From: Planctomycetota bacterium
GTDB taxonomy: Bacteria > Planctomycetota > UBA1135
Direction of reading: 5' to 3'
Assembly: GCA_004295085.1 (NCBI GenBank)
Contig: SHNF01000017.1
Location: forward strand, 187,058 to 251,057
DNA length: 64,000 bases
Numbering within the stretch: position 1 is the first letter of the stretch; every line of letters starts with the position of its first letter. Position numbers and translations under genes: made by a program. Positions 1-7,343 of this stretch are shown piece after piece. The notes below the pieces were generated by a model. That model was not told where the DNA came from, did no database searches, and worked only from the letters and a program-made list of their open reading frames with translations.

Positions 1-114
1 GGCGGCAAGTACTCGGCGCTCGAGCCGGCCGAGAGACCGGACCACGTGATTGACGACCTGGGGGAGCTGCGCGCGCTCCTGGCGGAGCACTACGCCGTGC
101 GCCTGGGCGCCTAG
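1..114 (+). CDS. C-terminal fragment of an unidentified protein
   Basis: Only the last 37 codons are inside the window, ending in TAG at 112-114. The peptide ends DDLGELRALLAEHYAVRLGA. The tail is loosely reminiscent of the C-terminus of arylamine N-acetyltransferases, but that is far too weak to name it. Its stop codon overlaps the stop of the converging secretin gene in the palindrome CTAG (111-114), so the two transcripts run into each other. The reading frame is open from base 1 and its GC-rich third positions resemble real genes here. Confidence 0.5.
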   Translation, partial: GGKYSALEPAERPDHVIDDLGELRALLAEHYAVRLGA

Positions 115-2735
115 TTGTTCATCACGCTGTCCATCCGCCCCATCACCTCCTGCGCGTCGGTGATGTGGGCGCGGATCAGGATGATCACGTCCTGGTTCTC
201 GTGCGCCTCGCCCTCGGTCTTGAACAGGATCGAGAGCACCGGGATCTTGGCCAGGAGCGGGATCTCGGCGCGCTGCTCGATGTCCAGCAGCTTCTTCAGG
301 CCGCCGATGACGACGATGCCGCCATCCGGAACACGCACCGTCGTGTTGGCGCTGCTGACCTGGAGCTCGGGCAGCTGCAAGGTCACCGGCGTGGTCAGAC
401 CGGCCAGCGAGGAGGTGAACTCCGGGATCGGGCGCAGCAGCGTCGCCACCGTCGGCCGCAGCTCCAGGGTGATGTACTTGCGGTCGTGGCTGATGGTCGG
501 GCGCACGTCCAGCACGATGCCGTCGCTGAGCACGCCCACCTGCGGGTCGGCGATCAGCGCCGCCTGCGCCACTTCCACGTCCATGTCCTGGACGTAGGTC
601 ACCTGGTTGAGCACGGTGATGAAGGAGCGCATGGTGTTCTGCACCGACACCGTGGACGAGGTCAGCTCCTGGGCGCGGTTGCTCTTCTCCACCGCGCGCA
701 GGATGAAGGCGTACTGCGTGTCGTCCAGGAAGGTGAAGCCCATGGTCAGGCCGCCTTCCGGCGTGAGGCGGTCGCCGTACGCGCCCAGGATGTTCTCGCT
801 GCGGGCGCGCAGGTCGCCGTCGCCGAAGTCATCGAAGAACAGGCCGGCCGAGGGGTTGGTGTCCGGAGCGCCGGAACCGCTGTTGTCCAGGCCGCGCGAG
901 GCGTTGTCTTCGAGCCCGCTGGTGATGTCGTCCAGGTTCACCAGCGAGGTGGGGGGCGAGAATGTGCCGCCCAGCCCGCGCCAGTCCACGCCCATCTCCT
1001 GCAGGAAGTCCTTCTGGATGGTGAGGAAACGCGCCTCGATGGTGACCATCGAGGACACGTAGCGGCGCAGGTCCTGCAGGAAGGCGTCGATCTGGCGCTG
1101 CACCTCGTGCGTGTGCACCACGATCAGGAAGCCGTTCTGGTAGCGGATGGAGACGCCCTCCATCTCCTCCCAGGTGGTGGGGGCGATGGACTGGCGGATC
1201 AGCTGCTCCAGGTTGTCCGGGTTCATGATCGCGCGCAGGTCGCCGAAGGCGCCGCCGAACACCGGCTCCTCCTCGTCCACGCCGGTGGGCGTCTGGTCCG
1301 GCAGGCGGATGTCGGCGATCTTGGGGCCGCTGAAGTCTGTGACCTGGGCGGTCAGGTCCTGCACGTCGTGGCCCTTCAGCACGAGCTGGCCCTGGGCCTT
1401 GGCGGCGCTGGAGATGTACACCACGCCGTTCTTGAGACTGTAGGTCACGGTGGGGCCGGCGGCGGCCGTGATCACCTTCAGCGCGTTCTCGACGCTGATG
1501 CGGTGCGCCAGGTTGAGGTTGAACTCGACGCCCTCGGCGTCCACCGCTTCCACCGCGTCGGGCGTCACCACGAACGGGATGTCGGTGTAGGTCCGGAGCT
1601 GGTTGATCACCTCCTCCAGCGAGGTCTCTCCGGCCACCTGCAGGCCCGGGATCATCGTGGTGGACAGCTCCTGCTGCAGCGCCAGGCTGGTCTCGTCCAC
1701 CTCCTCGGCCAGGCCCAGCTCGCGGTAGTCCTTGCGCAGCTCGCTGATGCGGGCCCAGTAGTCCGGATCCGGCGTCTGCAGGATGTCGGAATAGGGGATC
1801 CGGGCGCGCGCGATCTCCTGGCTCCAGCGGCGGAAGCGCTCGCCGCGCTCTTCCATGAAGCTCTCGGACACGCGGTCGTGGCGGACGCGGTTGCTGGCGT
1901 CCTTGAGCTCGGACGCACGCTCGTTCAGCGGGTCCTGGCGCAGGATCTCTTCGCTCAGGTCGGCCGCGCGGTCGAAGTCTTCCTCGTCGAAGGCGCGGAT
2001 GGCTTCGGTCAGCATCGCGTCGAGGCGTGCCTGGCGCTGCGCCCGGGCCAGCTCTTCCTGCTGCTGCAGGGACTCGAAGGTCTCGCGCTTCTCCTCGTCG
2101 CGCTGCGCGGCCTTGGACACCGCCAGCTCCTGCTCGGCGCGGGCCAGCGCCTCGCTGACGCGTCCCGGCAGATCGCCCCAGTTGACTTCGTACGGGGTGC
2201 CCAGGATGTTGGCCTGCGCCAGGCGCAGGCTGCCGATTGCTTCGTCCAGCTCGCCCTCGCCGAGCATGCGGAACCCGCGCTCCGCGCTGGACTCGGTTTC
2301 GGCCTTGATGCGCTCCAGGCGCGCCTGCTGCTGCAGGCGCACGTCCTCGGCCGAGCCGGTCAGCGGCGTGAAGGGCTTGCCCATGGCCAGCTGCACCTGT
2401 TCCCACAGGGACAGGACGTCCGTGTTGCCCGGGTCCAGGAGGTTGGCGTCCAGCAGCTCGTCCTCGGCTTCGCTCAGCCGCCCGTCGGCGAAGGCGGCCT
2501 GCGCGCGGCGCAGGCGGTCCTCCACCAGGAGCTCGGTCTTCTGGACGCGCAGCGCCTCCACTTCCTGCGCCTGGCGGATGGCGTCCGCCTGGGGCTCTTG
2601 TCCCCCCGCGCCGGGTGCAGCCTGGCCGGGCGCCTGCTCGGACCCGGGTTCCGTCTCCGTGGACGAGGTGCAGGCGGCAAGCAGCAGCGCCGCGGACAAG
2701 GCAAGACCGATGGCGTACGGAGGGAGGTTCTTCAT
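111..2735 (-). CDS. Secretin-family outer-membrane lipoprotein with TPR-like N-terminus (copy 1)
   Basis: An 874-residue secretin, the ring-forming outer-membrane channel family of GspD and PilQ. It starts with a lipoprotein signal ending LLLAAC (Cys22). Residues about 60-300 are Glu/Gln/Ala-rich and helical, TPR-like. An STN/N0-like domain lies at about 365-445 and an N1-like segment at about 520-552. The secretin core runs from about 562, opening VTIEARFLTIQKDFLQEMGVD, and contains the signature VPDGGIVVIGGL at 802. The start is ATG at 2735, which overlaps the decarboxylase stop by 4 nt (ATGA), so the genes are probably translationally coupled. Domain order and spacing match the second secretin at 10250-12850, so they are paralogues. 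No pilotin gene is visible. Which substrate it passes is unknown. Confidence 0.9.
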   Translation of the reverse strand: MKNLPPYAIGLALSAALLLAACTSSTETEPGSEQAPGQAAPGAGGQEPQADAIRQAQEVEALRVQKTELLVEDRLRRAQAAFADGRLSEAEDELLDANLLDPGNTDVLSLWEQVQLAMGKPFTPLTGSAEDVRLQQQARLERIKAETESSAERGFRMLGEGELDEAIGSLRLAQANILGTPYEVNWGDLPGRVSEALARAEQELAVSKAAQRDEEKRETFESLQQQEELARAQRQARLDAMLTEAIRAFDEEDFDRAADLSEEILRQDPLNERASELKDASNRVRHDRVSESFMEERGERFRRWSQEIARARIPYSDILQTPDPDYWARISELRKDYRELGLAEEVDETSLALQQELSTTMIPGLQVAGETSLEEVINQLRTYTDIPFVVTPDAVEAVDAEGVEFNLNLAHRISVENALKVITAAAGPTVTYSLKNGVVYISSAAKAQGQLVLKGHDVQDLTAQVTDFSGPKIADIRLPDQTPTGVDEEEPVFGGAFGDLRAIMNPDNLEQLIRQSIAPTTWEEMEGVSIRYQNGFLIVVHTHEVQRQIDAFLQDLRRYVSSMVTIEARFLTIQKDFLQEMGVDWRGLGGTFSPPTSLVNLDDITSGLEDNASRGLDNSGSGAPDTNPSAGLFFDDFGDGDLRARSENILGAYGDRLTPEGGLTMGFTFLDDTQYAFILRAVEKSNRAQELTSSTVSVQNTMRSFITVLNQVTYVQDMDVEVAQAALIADPQVGVLSDGIVLDVRPTISHDRKYITLELRPTVATLLRPIPEFTSSLAGLTTPVTLQLPELQVSSANTTVRVPDGGIVVIGGLKKLLDIEQRAEIPLLAKIPVLSILFKTEGEAHENQDVIILIRAHITDAQEVMGRMDSVMNN

Positions 2736-4276
2736 GGACGGTCGTGCTGCGGGGGCGGATCGTGCGGCCGAGGGATCGAACACCAACCCGGTTGCGGCCT
2801 CGCGGGGTCCGCAGGGGGTGATGACTGTAGCAGGGCTGGAATCGGGCCGCCATGCCGGTGGCCGGCTTCCAGGCCCTCCAGGATGCCGCGCAGGTGCTGC
2901 TCGGTGCCGGAGGGGTTCAGGAGGACGACGCGGTGGCAGGGGCGGCCGTCCAGGCGCGTGTACGACGACCACAAGCGGCCGCCGGTCTCCAGAGCGCGGT
3001 GGGCGGCGGCCACGCGCCCCTCCTCGGCCCGCTCGCGCGGCGCGAAGGCCTGGACGTTGCTGTCCGGGATGTGGCAGGGGAAGAAGAACGGGTGCTCGGA
3101 CAGCGCCTGGTGGAACCAGCGCGTCATGCGCAGCCGGTCCTCGAGCAGCGCGGCGACGCCGCGGCGGCCCAGGTGGCGCAGGATCATCCACACCTTCAGG
3201 GCGTCGAAGCGCCGGCTGCCCTCCAGCGAGCGGCGGCCCTGGCTGACCGGGAGCGCCTCGCCGTGCGAGGTGAAGCGGTCCAGGTACGGCGCCTCGTAGC
3301 GGGCCGGCACCAGGTCCCGGCCGTTGCGCACCAGCAGGATGCCGGCGCACTTGGACGCGTACAGCCACTTGTGCGGGTCCAGGGCGATGGAATCGGCGCG
3401 CTGGATGCCGGCCAGCCGGGCCCGCTCCTGGGGATGGAACAGCAGCGGCCCGCTCAGGGCCGCGTCCACGTGCAGCCACAGGCCGTGCTCCTCGCAAAAA
3501 TCGGCGCAGGCGCCGATCGGGTCGATGGCGCCGCAGGAGGTGGTGCCGGCGGTGGCCACCAGGGCCACCGGGCGGATCCCCCGTTCCACCGCGCCGCGGT
3601 AGACGCCCTCGAGCGCTCCCGGGTCCAGGCGCCGCTCGGGCGGCGCGACCGGCACCGCCAGCACGCGCTCGCTGCCCAGGCCCAGCACCGCGGCCGCCTT
3701 GTGGATGGAGTAATGGGCGTCCCGCGAGCACAGGACGCCGAGCGGCCGCTCGGCGCTCAGCCCCACGCGCGAGCCGTCGCGGCTGGCGGCGTCGCGGGCC
3801 AGCAGCAGCGCGGTCAGGTTGGCGGTGGTGCCGCCGGTGGTGAACAGGCCGCCGGCGCCCTCGGGCAGCCCGGCCAGGCGCGCGAAGGCCTGGATCAGGC
3901 CTTTCTCGAGCAGGGTCGCGCCCGGCGCCAGCTCGAAGGCCAGCAGGTTCTGGTTCAGGGCGCCGGCCAGGAAATCGGCCAGGACCCCGGCCACGGCCAC
4001 TCCCGAGTCCATGTGCCCGGCGTAGCCTGGGTGCCCCACGTGCACGCTGTTCTCCACGGCCCAGTGCGCGGCCGCGCCGAACACGTGCTCCAGGGGCTCG
4101 CCGTGCTCCGGCAGCAGCTCGCCGGCGGGCGCCTGCGGCTGCGCCGGGAAGATCGGGCGGTCGCCCAGGCCGCCCAGGTAGTCGGCCACGGCGTCGGCGG
4201 CGCGGTGCAGCAGCGCGCGCAGCGCCGCGCGCGCTTCCGGATCGCCGCTCGGGAAGATGGGCGGGACTTGTGCCAT
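2732..4276 (-). CDS. Group II PLP-dependent decarboxylase (aromatic-L-amino-acid / glutamate decarboxylase fold)
   Basis: A 514-residue fold-type I PLP enzyme of the group II decarboxylases, which release CO2 from an amino acid. Visible landmarks are the glycine/threonine phosphate loop FTTGGTTANLTALL (145-158), the ring-stacking His188 in RDAHYSIHKA, the cofactor Asp in WLHVDAALSG (about 271) and the Schiff-base lysine Lys303 in LDPHKWLYASKC. The substrate cannot be read from sequence; aromatic amino acids, glutamate or aspartate all use this fold. The last 40 or so residues are a Pro-rich tail not typical of the family, reading to the ATGA junction with secretin 1. It follows exbD after 30 nt. 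A metabolic enzyme between a TolR gene and a secretin is odd, and its link to them is not evident. Confidence 0.85.
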   Translation of the reverse strand: MAQVPPIFPSGDPEARAALRALLHRAADAVADYLGGLGDRPIFPAQPQAPAGELLPEHGEPLEHVFGAAAHWAVENSVHVGHPGYAGHMDSGVAVAGVLADFLAGALNQNLLAFELAPGATLLEKGLIQAFARLAGLPEGAGGLFTTGGTTANLTALLLARDAASRDGSRVGLSAERPLGVLCSRDAHYSIHKAAAVLGLGSERVLAVPVAPPERRLDPGALEGVYRGAVERGIRPVALVATAGTTSCGAIDPIGACADFCEEHGLWLHVDAALSGPLLFHPQERARLAGIQRADSIALDPHKWLYASKCAGILLVRNGRDLVPARYEAPYLDRFTSHGEALPVSQGRRSLEGSRRFDALKVWMILRHLGRRGVAALLEDRLRMTRWFHQALSEHPFFFPCHIPDSNVQAFAPRERAEEGRVAAAHRALETGGRLWSSYTRLDGRPCHRVVLLNPSGTEQHLRGILEGLEAGHRHGGPIPALLQSSPPADPARPQPGWCSIPRPHDPPPQHDRP

Positions 4277-4306
4277 CCGAGGAGCGCAGCCGCGGGCGCC
4301 TGGCCC

Positions 4307-4783
4307 TTATTCCTCTTCGTGACTGCCGGCGAAGGAGACCTTGCGGAAGCCCAGGCCGATCACGACGTCCAGGACCTTCACGACGTCCTCGTTGATCGTG
4401 CCCTTGCGCGCGTCCAGGGTGATCGGCGTCTCTTCCTTGTCCATGGGGCTGAGGAAGCGCTCCAGGTCCTCCAGGCGCGTGAAGCGCTGCGAGCCGACGT
4501 CGTAGCGCAGGCTGCGGCCGACCCAGCGATCCTTGCCCTTGAAGAAGCTGTCTTTCTGCTTGGAGCCCGGATCGGTGACCCAGAGCAGGATGTCCACCTT
4601 CTCGATGGGCTCGGTCTCGAAGGTCTGGGTGCCCATGTCCTTGGGCAGGGCCGCGTCCAGGCGACCTTCCAGCGTGCGGAACTTCAGCGTCACCAGGAAG
4701 AACACCAGGAGCTGGAAGGTCATGTCCGAGAACGGCGTCATGTCCGGCTTGGTTTCCGGAGTCTCGCGGCGCTTCCTGCGCAT
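4307..4783 (-). CDS. ExbD/TolR-family biopolymer transport protein (second of two)
   Basis: A 158-residue single-pass inner-membrane protein of the ExbD/TolR family, the stator-like partner of ExbB/TolQ that harvests the proton gradient. After a basic start comes TPFSDMTFQLLVFFLVTL. Asp20 sits where ExbD carries its essential membrane aspartate. The periplasmic part is about 115 residues and ends in the usual compact domain (TPITLDARKGT.., then DVVIGLGFRKVSFAG). It shares the DMTPFSD(M/L)TFQL membrane motif with the neighbouring gene at 4815-5357 but diverges outside it, so the two are unequal paralogues. The upstream exbD ends 31 nt away and the decarboxylase begins 30 nt downstream. Confidence 0.9.
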   Translation of the reverse strand: MRRKRRETPETKPDMTPFSDMTFQLLVFFLVTLKFRTLEGRLDAALPKDMGTQTFETEPIEKVDILLWVTDPGSKQKDSFFKGKDRWVGRSLRYDVGSQRFTRLEDLERFLSPMDKEETPITLDARKGTINEDVVKVLDVVIGLGFRKVSFAGSHEEE

Positions 4784-4814
4784 GTTCGGCTCTCCTCTGG
4801 GTTGGTGTTCCCGG

Positions 4815-5357
4815 CTAGTTCCTGGCGGAAGCGGCCGAGGCCTGCTCCTGCGCGCTGTTCTCCGACACCGCCAGCTGGATCTTCCAGATCTTGATCCCGT
4901 TGCGCGTGCACACCTCCATGACCCGCTGCACGTACTTGAAGGGGGTGTTGCGGTCGGCCCGGATCAGCAGCGGATCGTCCGGCAGCTCCCCGAGATTGGG
5001 GTCGGTGGCGGTCTTCATGAAGGGCACCACCTTGGTGGCCAGGATTTCCCCCACGCGCCAGTAGTAGTCCGGCCGCCCCGGGCGGAGCGGATCGATCCGT
5101 CCCTCCGAATCCATGCCGGGCTCGTAGTAGACCTTGCCTTTGAACTTGACCGTGCCGTCCTCCAGGATGTTGAGGATCGGCCGCCCGGGATCGGGCTTGT
5201 CCTCCACCGCCACCTTGGCCGCCGGCAGCTTCAGGTCTTCCAGCTCCTTCTGGCTCATGTCGTTGACGACGATGAAGAAGATGATGAGCTGGAAGGTCAG
5301 GTCCGAGAACGGGGTCATGTCGACCGGCGTTCCCATGTTCTGGTCGCGTCTGCCCAT
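4815..5357 (-). CDS. ExbD/TolR-family biopolymer transport protein (first of two)
   Basis: A 180-residue ExbD/TolR homologue. The transmembrane stretch TPFSDLTFQLIIFFIVV carries Asp19, the expected proton-relay residue. The periplasmic region has a family-typical end (LLIRADRNTPFKYVQRVMEV) and an insert of about 45 residues in the middle (DGTVKFKGKVYYEPGMDSEG onward) that makes it longer than usual. It lies 61 nt downstream of exbB. One ExbB/TolQ with two ExbD/TolR genes is the same subunit set as the AglR-AglQ-AglS motor of Myxococcus gliding; that comparison is by family composition only. Confidence 0.9.
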   Translation of the reverse strand: MGRRDQNMGTPVDMTPFSDLTFQLIIFFIVVNDMSQKELEDLKLPAAKVAVEDKPDPGRPILNILEDGTVKFKGKVYYEPGMDSEGRIDPLRPGRPDYYWRVGEILATKVVPFMKTATDPNLGELPDDPLLIRADRNTPFKYVQRVMEVCTRNGIKIWKIQLAVSENSAQEQASAASARN

Positions 5358-5418
5358 GGCTTCTATGCCCTAGAGTCGCCGGTTGCAGCGGTTACGCAAG
5401 GTCCTGGGCGGTCCAGGC

Positions 5419-6153
5419 CTAGGCGGCGGGAGCGGCCGGACGGAAGCGCTCGAAGATGTCCGCGATCAGGCCCTCGCACTCGATCAAGGTGACCGTGAGC
5501 TTGTTGCGGAAGTAGGCGAAGAAGGTGGTCATCGGGATGGCCACGATCAGGCCCTGGACGGTCGTGATCAGCGCCAGGGAGATGTCCTCGGCGAACGCCG
5601 ACGGCTCCACGCCGCCGGCCCCGGCCGAGGCGATCTTGAGGAACGCGCCCACCATCCCCCACACAGTTCCGAACAGGCCCATCATGGGGCCCACGGCCGA
5701 CACCAGGGACAGCCAGGAGATGTGCGCCGACAGCTTGGTCGCCTCCTCGTCCTGCATCTCGCGGACGGCCGCCATGATGGTGTCATAGGGGTGGCCGATC
5801 TTGCGCACGCCCGCGGCCACCACCCGGGTGAAGTAGTTGGGGTTGGCCTCGCAGTACTCCAGCACTTCCTGGTAGTTGCCCTCGTTGAGCAAGGTCTCCA
5901 CCTCGTCCACCACCTCCGGCGGCGCCAGCTTCTCGCGCTTGATGTTGACGAAGTGCTCCACCACCAGGGTCACTCCCACCACCGAGAACAGGATGATGAT
6001 GTAGCCGATCCAGCCCCCGCCCGTGATCAGCAGGCCGATGCTCATGCTGTCGGCGAAAGCGGGTTCCGCGGCGCCGTCCTGGGCGGGAAGCCAGGCCGCG
6101 CTCAGGAACAGCAGCACCGTGACCAGGAGGAACGTGCGAAGACGAGGCATCAT
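5419..6153 (-). CDS. ExbB/TolQ/MotA-family proton channel protein
   Basis: A 244-residue polytopic inner-membrane protein that with ExbD forms a proton-driven motor. It has an N-terminal signal peptide (MMPRLRTFLLVTVLLFLSAA, cut near LPAQD), as often seen in planctomycete ExbB. TM1 is WIGYIIILFSVVGVTLVVEH. The conserved channel pair follows: SAVGPMMGLFGTVWGMVGAF and ISLALITTVQGLIVAIPMTT, with the small and Thr residues that line the channel. No tonB gene is present in the window. The gene begins 107 nt after the upstream TPR gene, so a separate promoter is possible. Confidence 0.92.
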   Translation of the reverse strand: MMPRLRTFLLVTVLLFLSAAWLPAQDGAAEPAFADSMSIGLLITGGGWIGYIIILFSVVGVTLVVEHFVNIKREKLAPPEVVDEVETLLNEGNYQEVLEYCEANPNYFTRVVAAGVRKIGHPYDTIMAAVREMQDEEATKLSAHISWLSLVSAVGPMMGLFGTVWGMVGAFLKIASAGAGGVEPSAFAEDISLALITTVQGLIVAIPMTTFFAYFRNKLTVTLIECEGLIADIFERFRPAAPAA

Positions 6154-6260
6154 GGATTCGAGGTCGGGGGGTTGCTCCGTGGGTTTCGGCGCGAGCGCCG
6201 GGGCACGGGGGCGGGGATTCTAACGCATGCAGGCTCAGGGGTAACGCGCCGCGCCGGCGC

Positions 6261-7343
6261 TCATCCTCCCAGCTCCACGCGCGCCTTGGCAGCCCACGGG
6301 CTGCTCGGAAACTCGGCGACGACCTGCTGGAAGTACAGCGCGCTGGCCACCGGGCTGTTGCCCAGCTCGCGGCTCACGTCTCCCAGCTCGTACAGGGCGC
6401 GGGCCAGCGTCTCGCTGCCGCCGGGCAGGGTCGCCACCACGCGCGCCAGCAGCAACTGCGCTTCGCGGTGCTTGCCCTCGCTGCGCGCGGCCAGGGCCAG
6501 TCCGATCGTGGCGGCGCCACGCGTGTCCGGGCCGGCGCTGCGGTCAGCCAGCAGGCCTTCCCAGTAGGGCCGGGCGGCGGCGTCGCCGTTGCGGGCCACC
6601 TTGGCCTCGCCCAGCGCGATCTCGGCCTGGGCCAGCAGCTGGCGCAGGGGCGCGACCAGGGCCTTGGGCGGCCCCGCGCTGAGAACCTGCCCGATCTCCG
6701 GCACGAGGTCGTTGAGGCGCGCTTCCGCCACCTGCGCCTGCCCGCCGGCGAGGTAGGCCAGGGCCCGCTCCAGGCGCGCGCCCAGCTCCACGTGCTTGCC
6801 GAGGTTGCGCTGGAACGCCGTGGTGGCCAGCTCCTCCAGCAGGCGCGAGGCGTCCTCGGTCTTGCCGGCCAGCGACAGGGCGCGGGCCTGTCCCAGGCGC
6901 GCGCGCGGCTCGAAGAAGCTGTTGGGGTACGCGCTCAGCCACTGCGCGTACGCGTCGGCGGCTTCGCCGGCCCGCGACTTGTCGATCCGGCTCCAGGCCA
7001 GCAGCGCGTCGGCGCGGCCCAGGCGGGCCACGGGCTGCACCCACCACGGGCCGACGGCGCCGTCGGCGCTCTCGAAGCTGTTGACGGCGTTCTGGTAGTC
7101 GTGGGCCTGCAGGAAGCTCTCGGCGTTGCGCAGCGCCTCCGGCTTGTCGGCGAACTCGATGCGGAACACCTGCCGCGCCTCGATCTTCTGCTCGCCGGAG
7201 GCGCCAGTGACGCTGACCGCATCCAGGGTGGCCGCGGTGACCTGCCCGCTCACGGTGGTGGCGTCCATCAAGTGCACGCGGTCCGGGGTTTGCACCGCGG
7301 CGGGCCAAAGCAGCAGCAGCAACGACGGCCAGGGCAGCGTCAC
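6261..7343 (-). CDS. Exported TPR-repeat protein with N-terminal small beta domain
   Basis: A 360-residue protein with a signal peptide (VTLPWPSLLLLLWPAAVQ). A short beta-rich module follows (VHLMDATTVSGQVTAATLDA to QVFRIEFADK, about 21-65), of the kind that reads as a small barrel. The rest is alpha-solenoid TPR-like repeats (for example FQRNLGKHVELGARLERALA and the C-terminal LARALYELGDVSRELGNSPV). The chosen start is GTG at 7343, which gives a GTGA overlap with the preceding TPR gene. Periplasmic location is inferred. Between the secretin and the ExbBD genes, it could be a scaffold or adaptor of the same machine. Confidence 0.8.
   Translation of the reverse strand: MTLPWPSLLLLLWPAAVQTPDRVHLMDATTVSGQVTAATLDAVSVTGASGEQKIEARQVFRIEFADKPEALRNAESFLQAHDYQNAVNSFESADGAVGPWWVQPVARLGRADALLAWSRIDKSRAGEAADAYAQWLSAYPNSFFEPRARLGQARALSLAGKTEDASRLLEELATTAFQRNLGKHVELGARLERALAYLAGGQAQVAEARLNDLVPEIGQVLSAGPPKALVAPLRQLLAQAEIALGEAKVARNGDAAARPYWEGLLADRSAGPDTRGAATIGLALAARSEGKHREAQLLLARVVATLPGGSETLARALYELGDVSRELGNSPVASALYFQQVVAEFPSSPWAAKARVELGG

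Noticed and set aside
165..3299. Plus-strand open frame of about 1000 codons antisense to secretin 1
   Set aside because: His/Leu/Gln/Val-biased antisense translation with no domain or signal peptide.
111..3731. A 1206-codon open frame running from inside the decarboxylase gene into secretin 1
   Set aside because: The upstream third is an out-of-frame shadow of the decarboxylase with Arg/Pro/Gly-rich sequence. The secretin proper starts at ATG 2735 with a lipoprotein signal.
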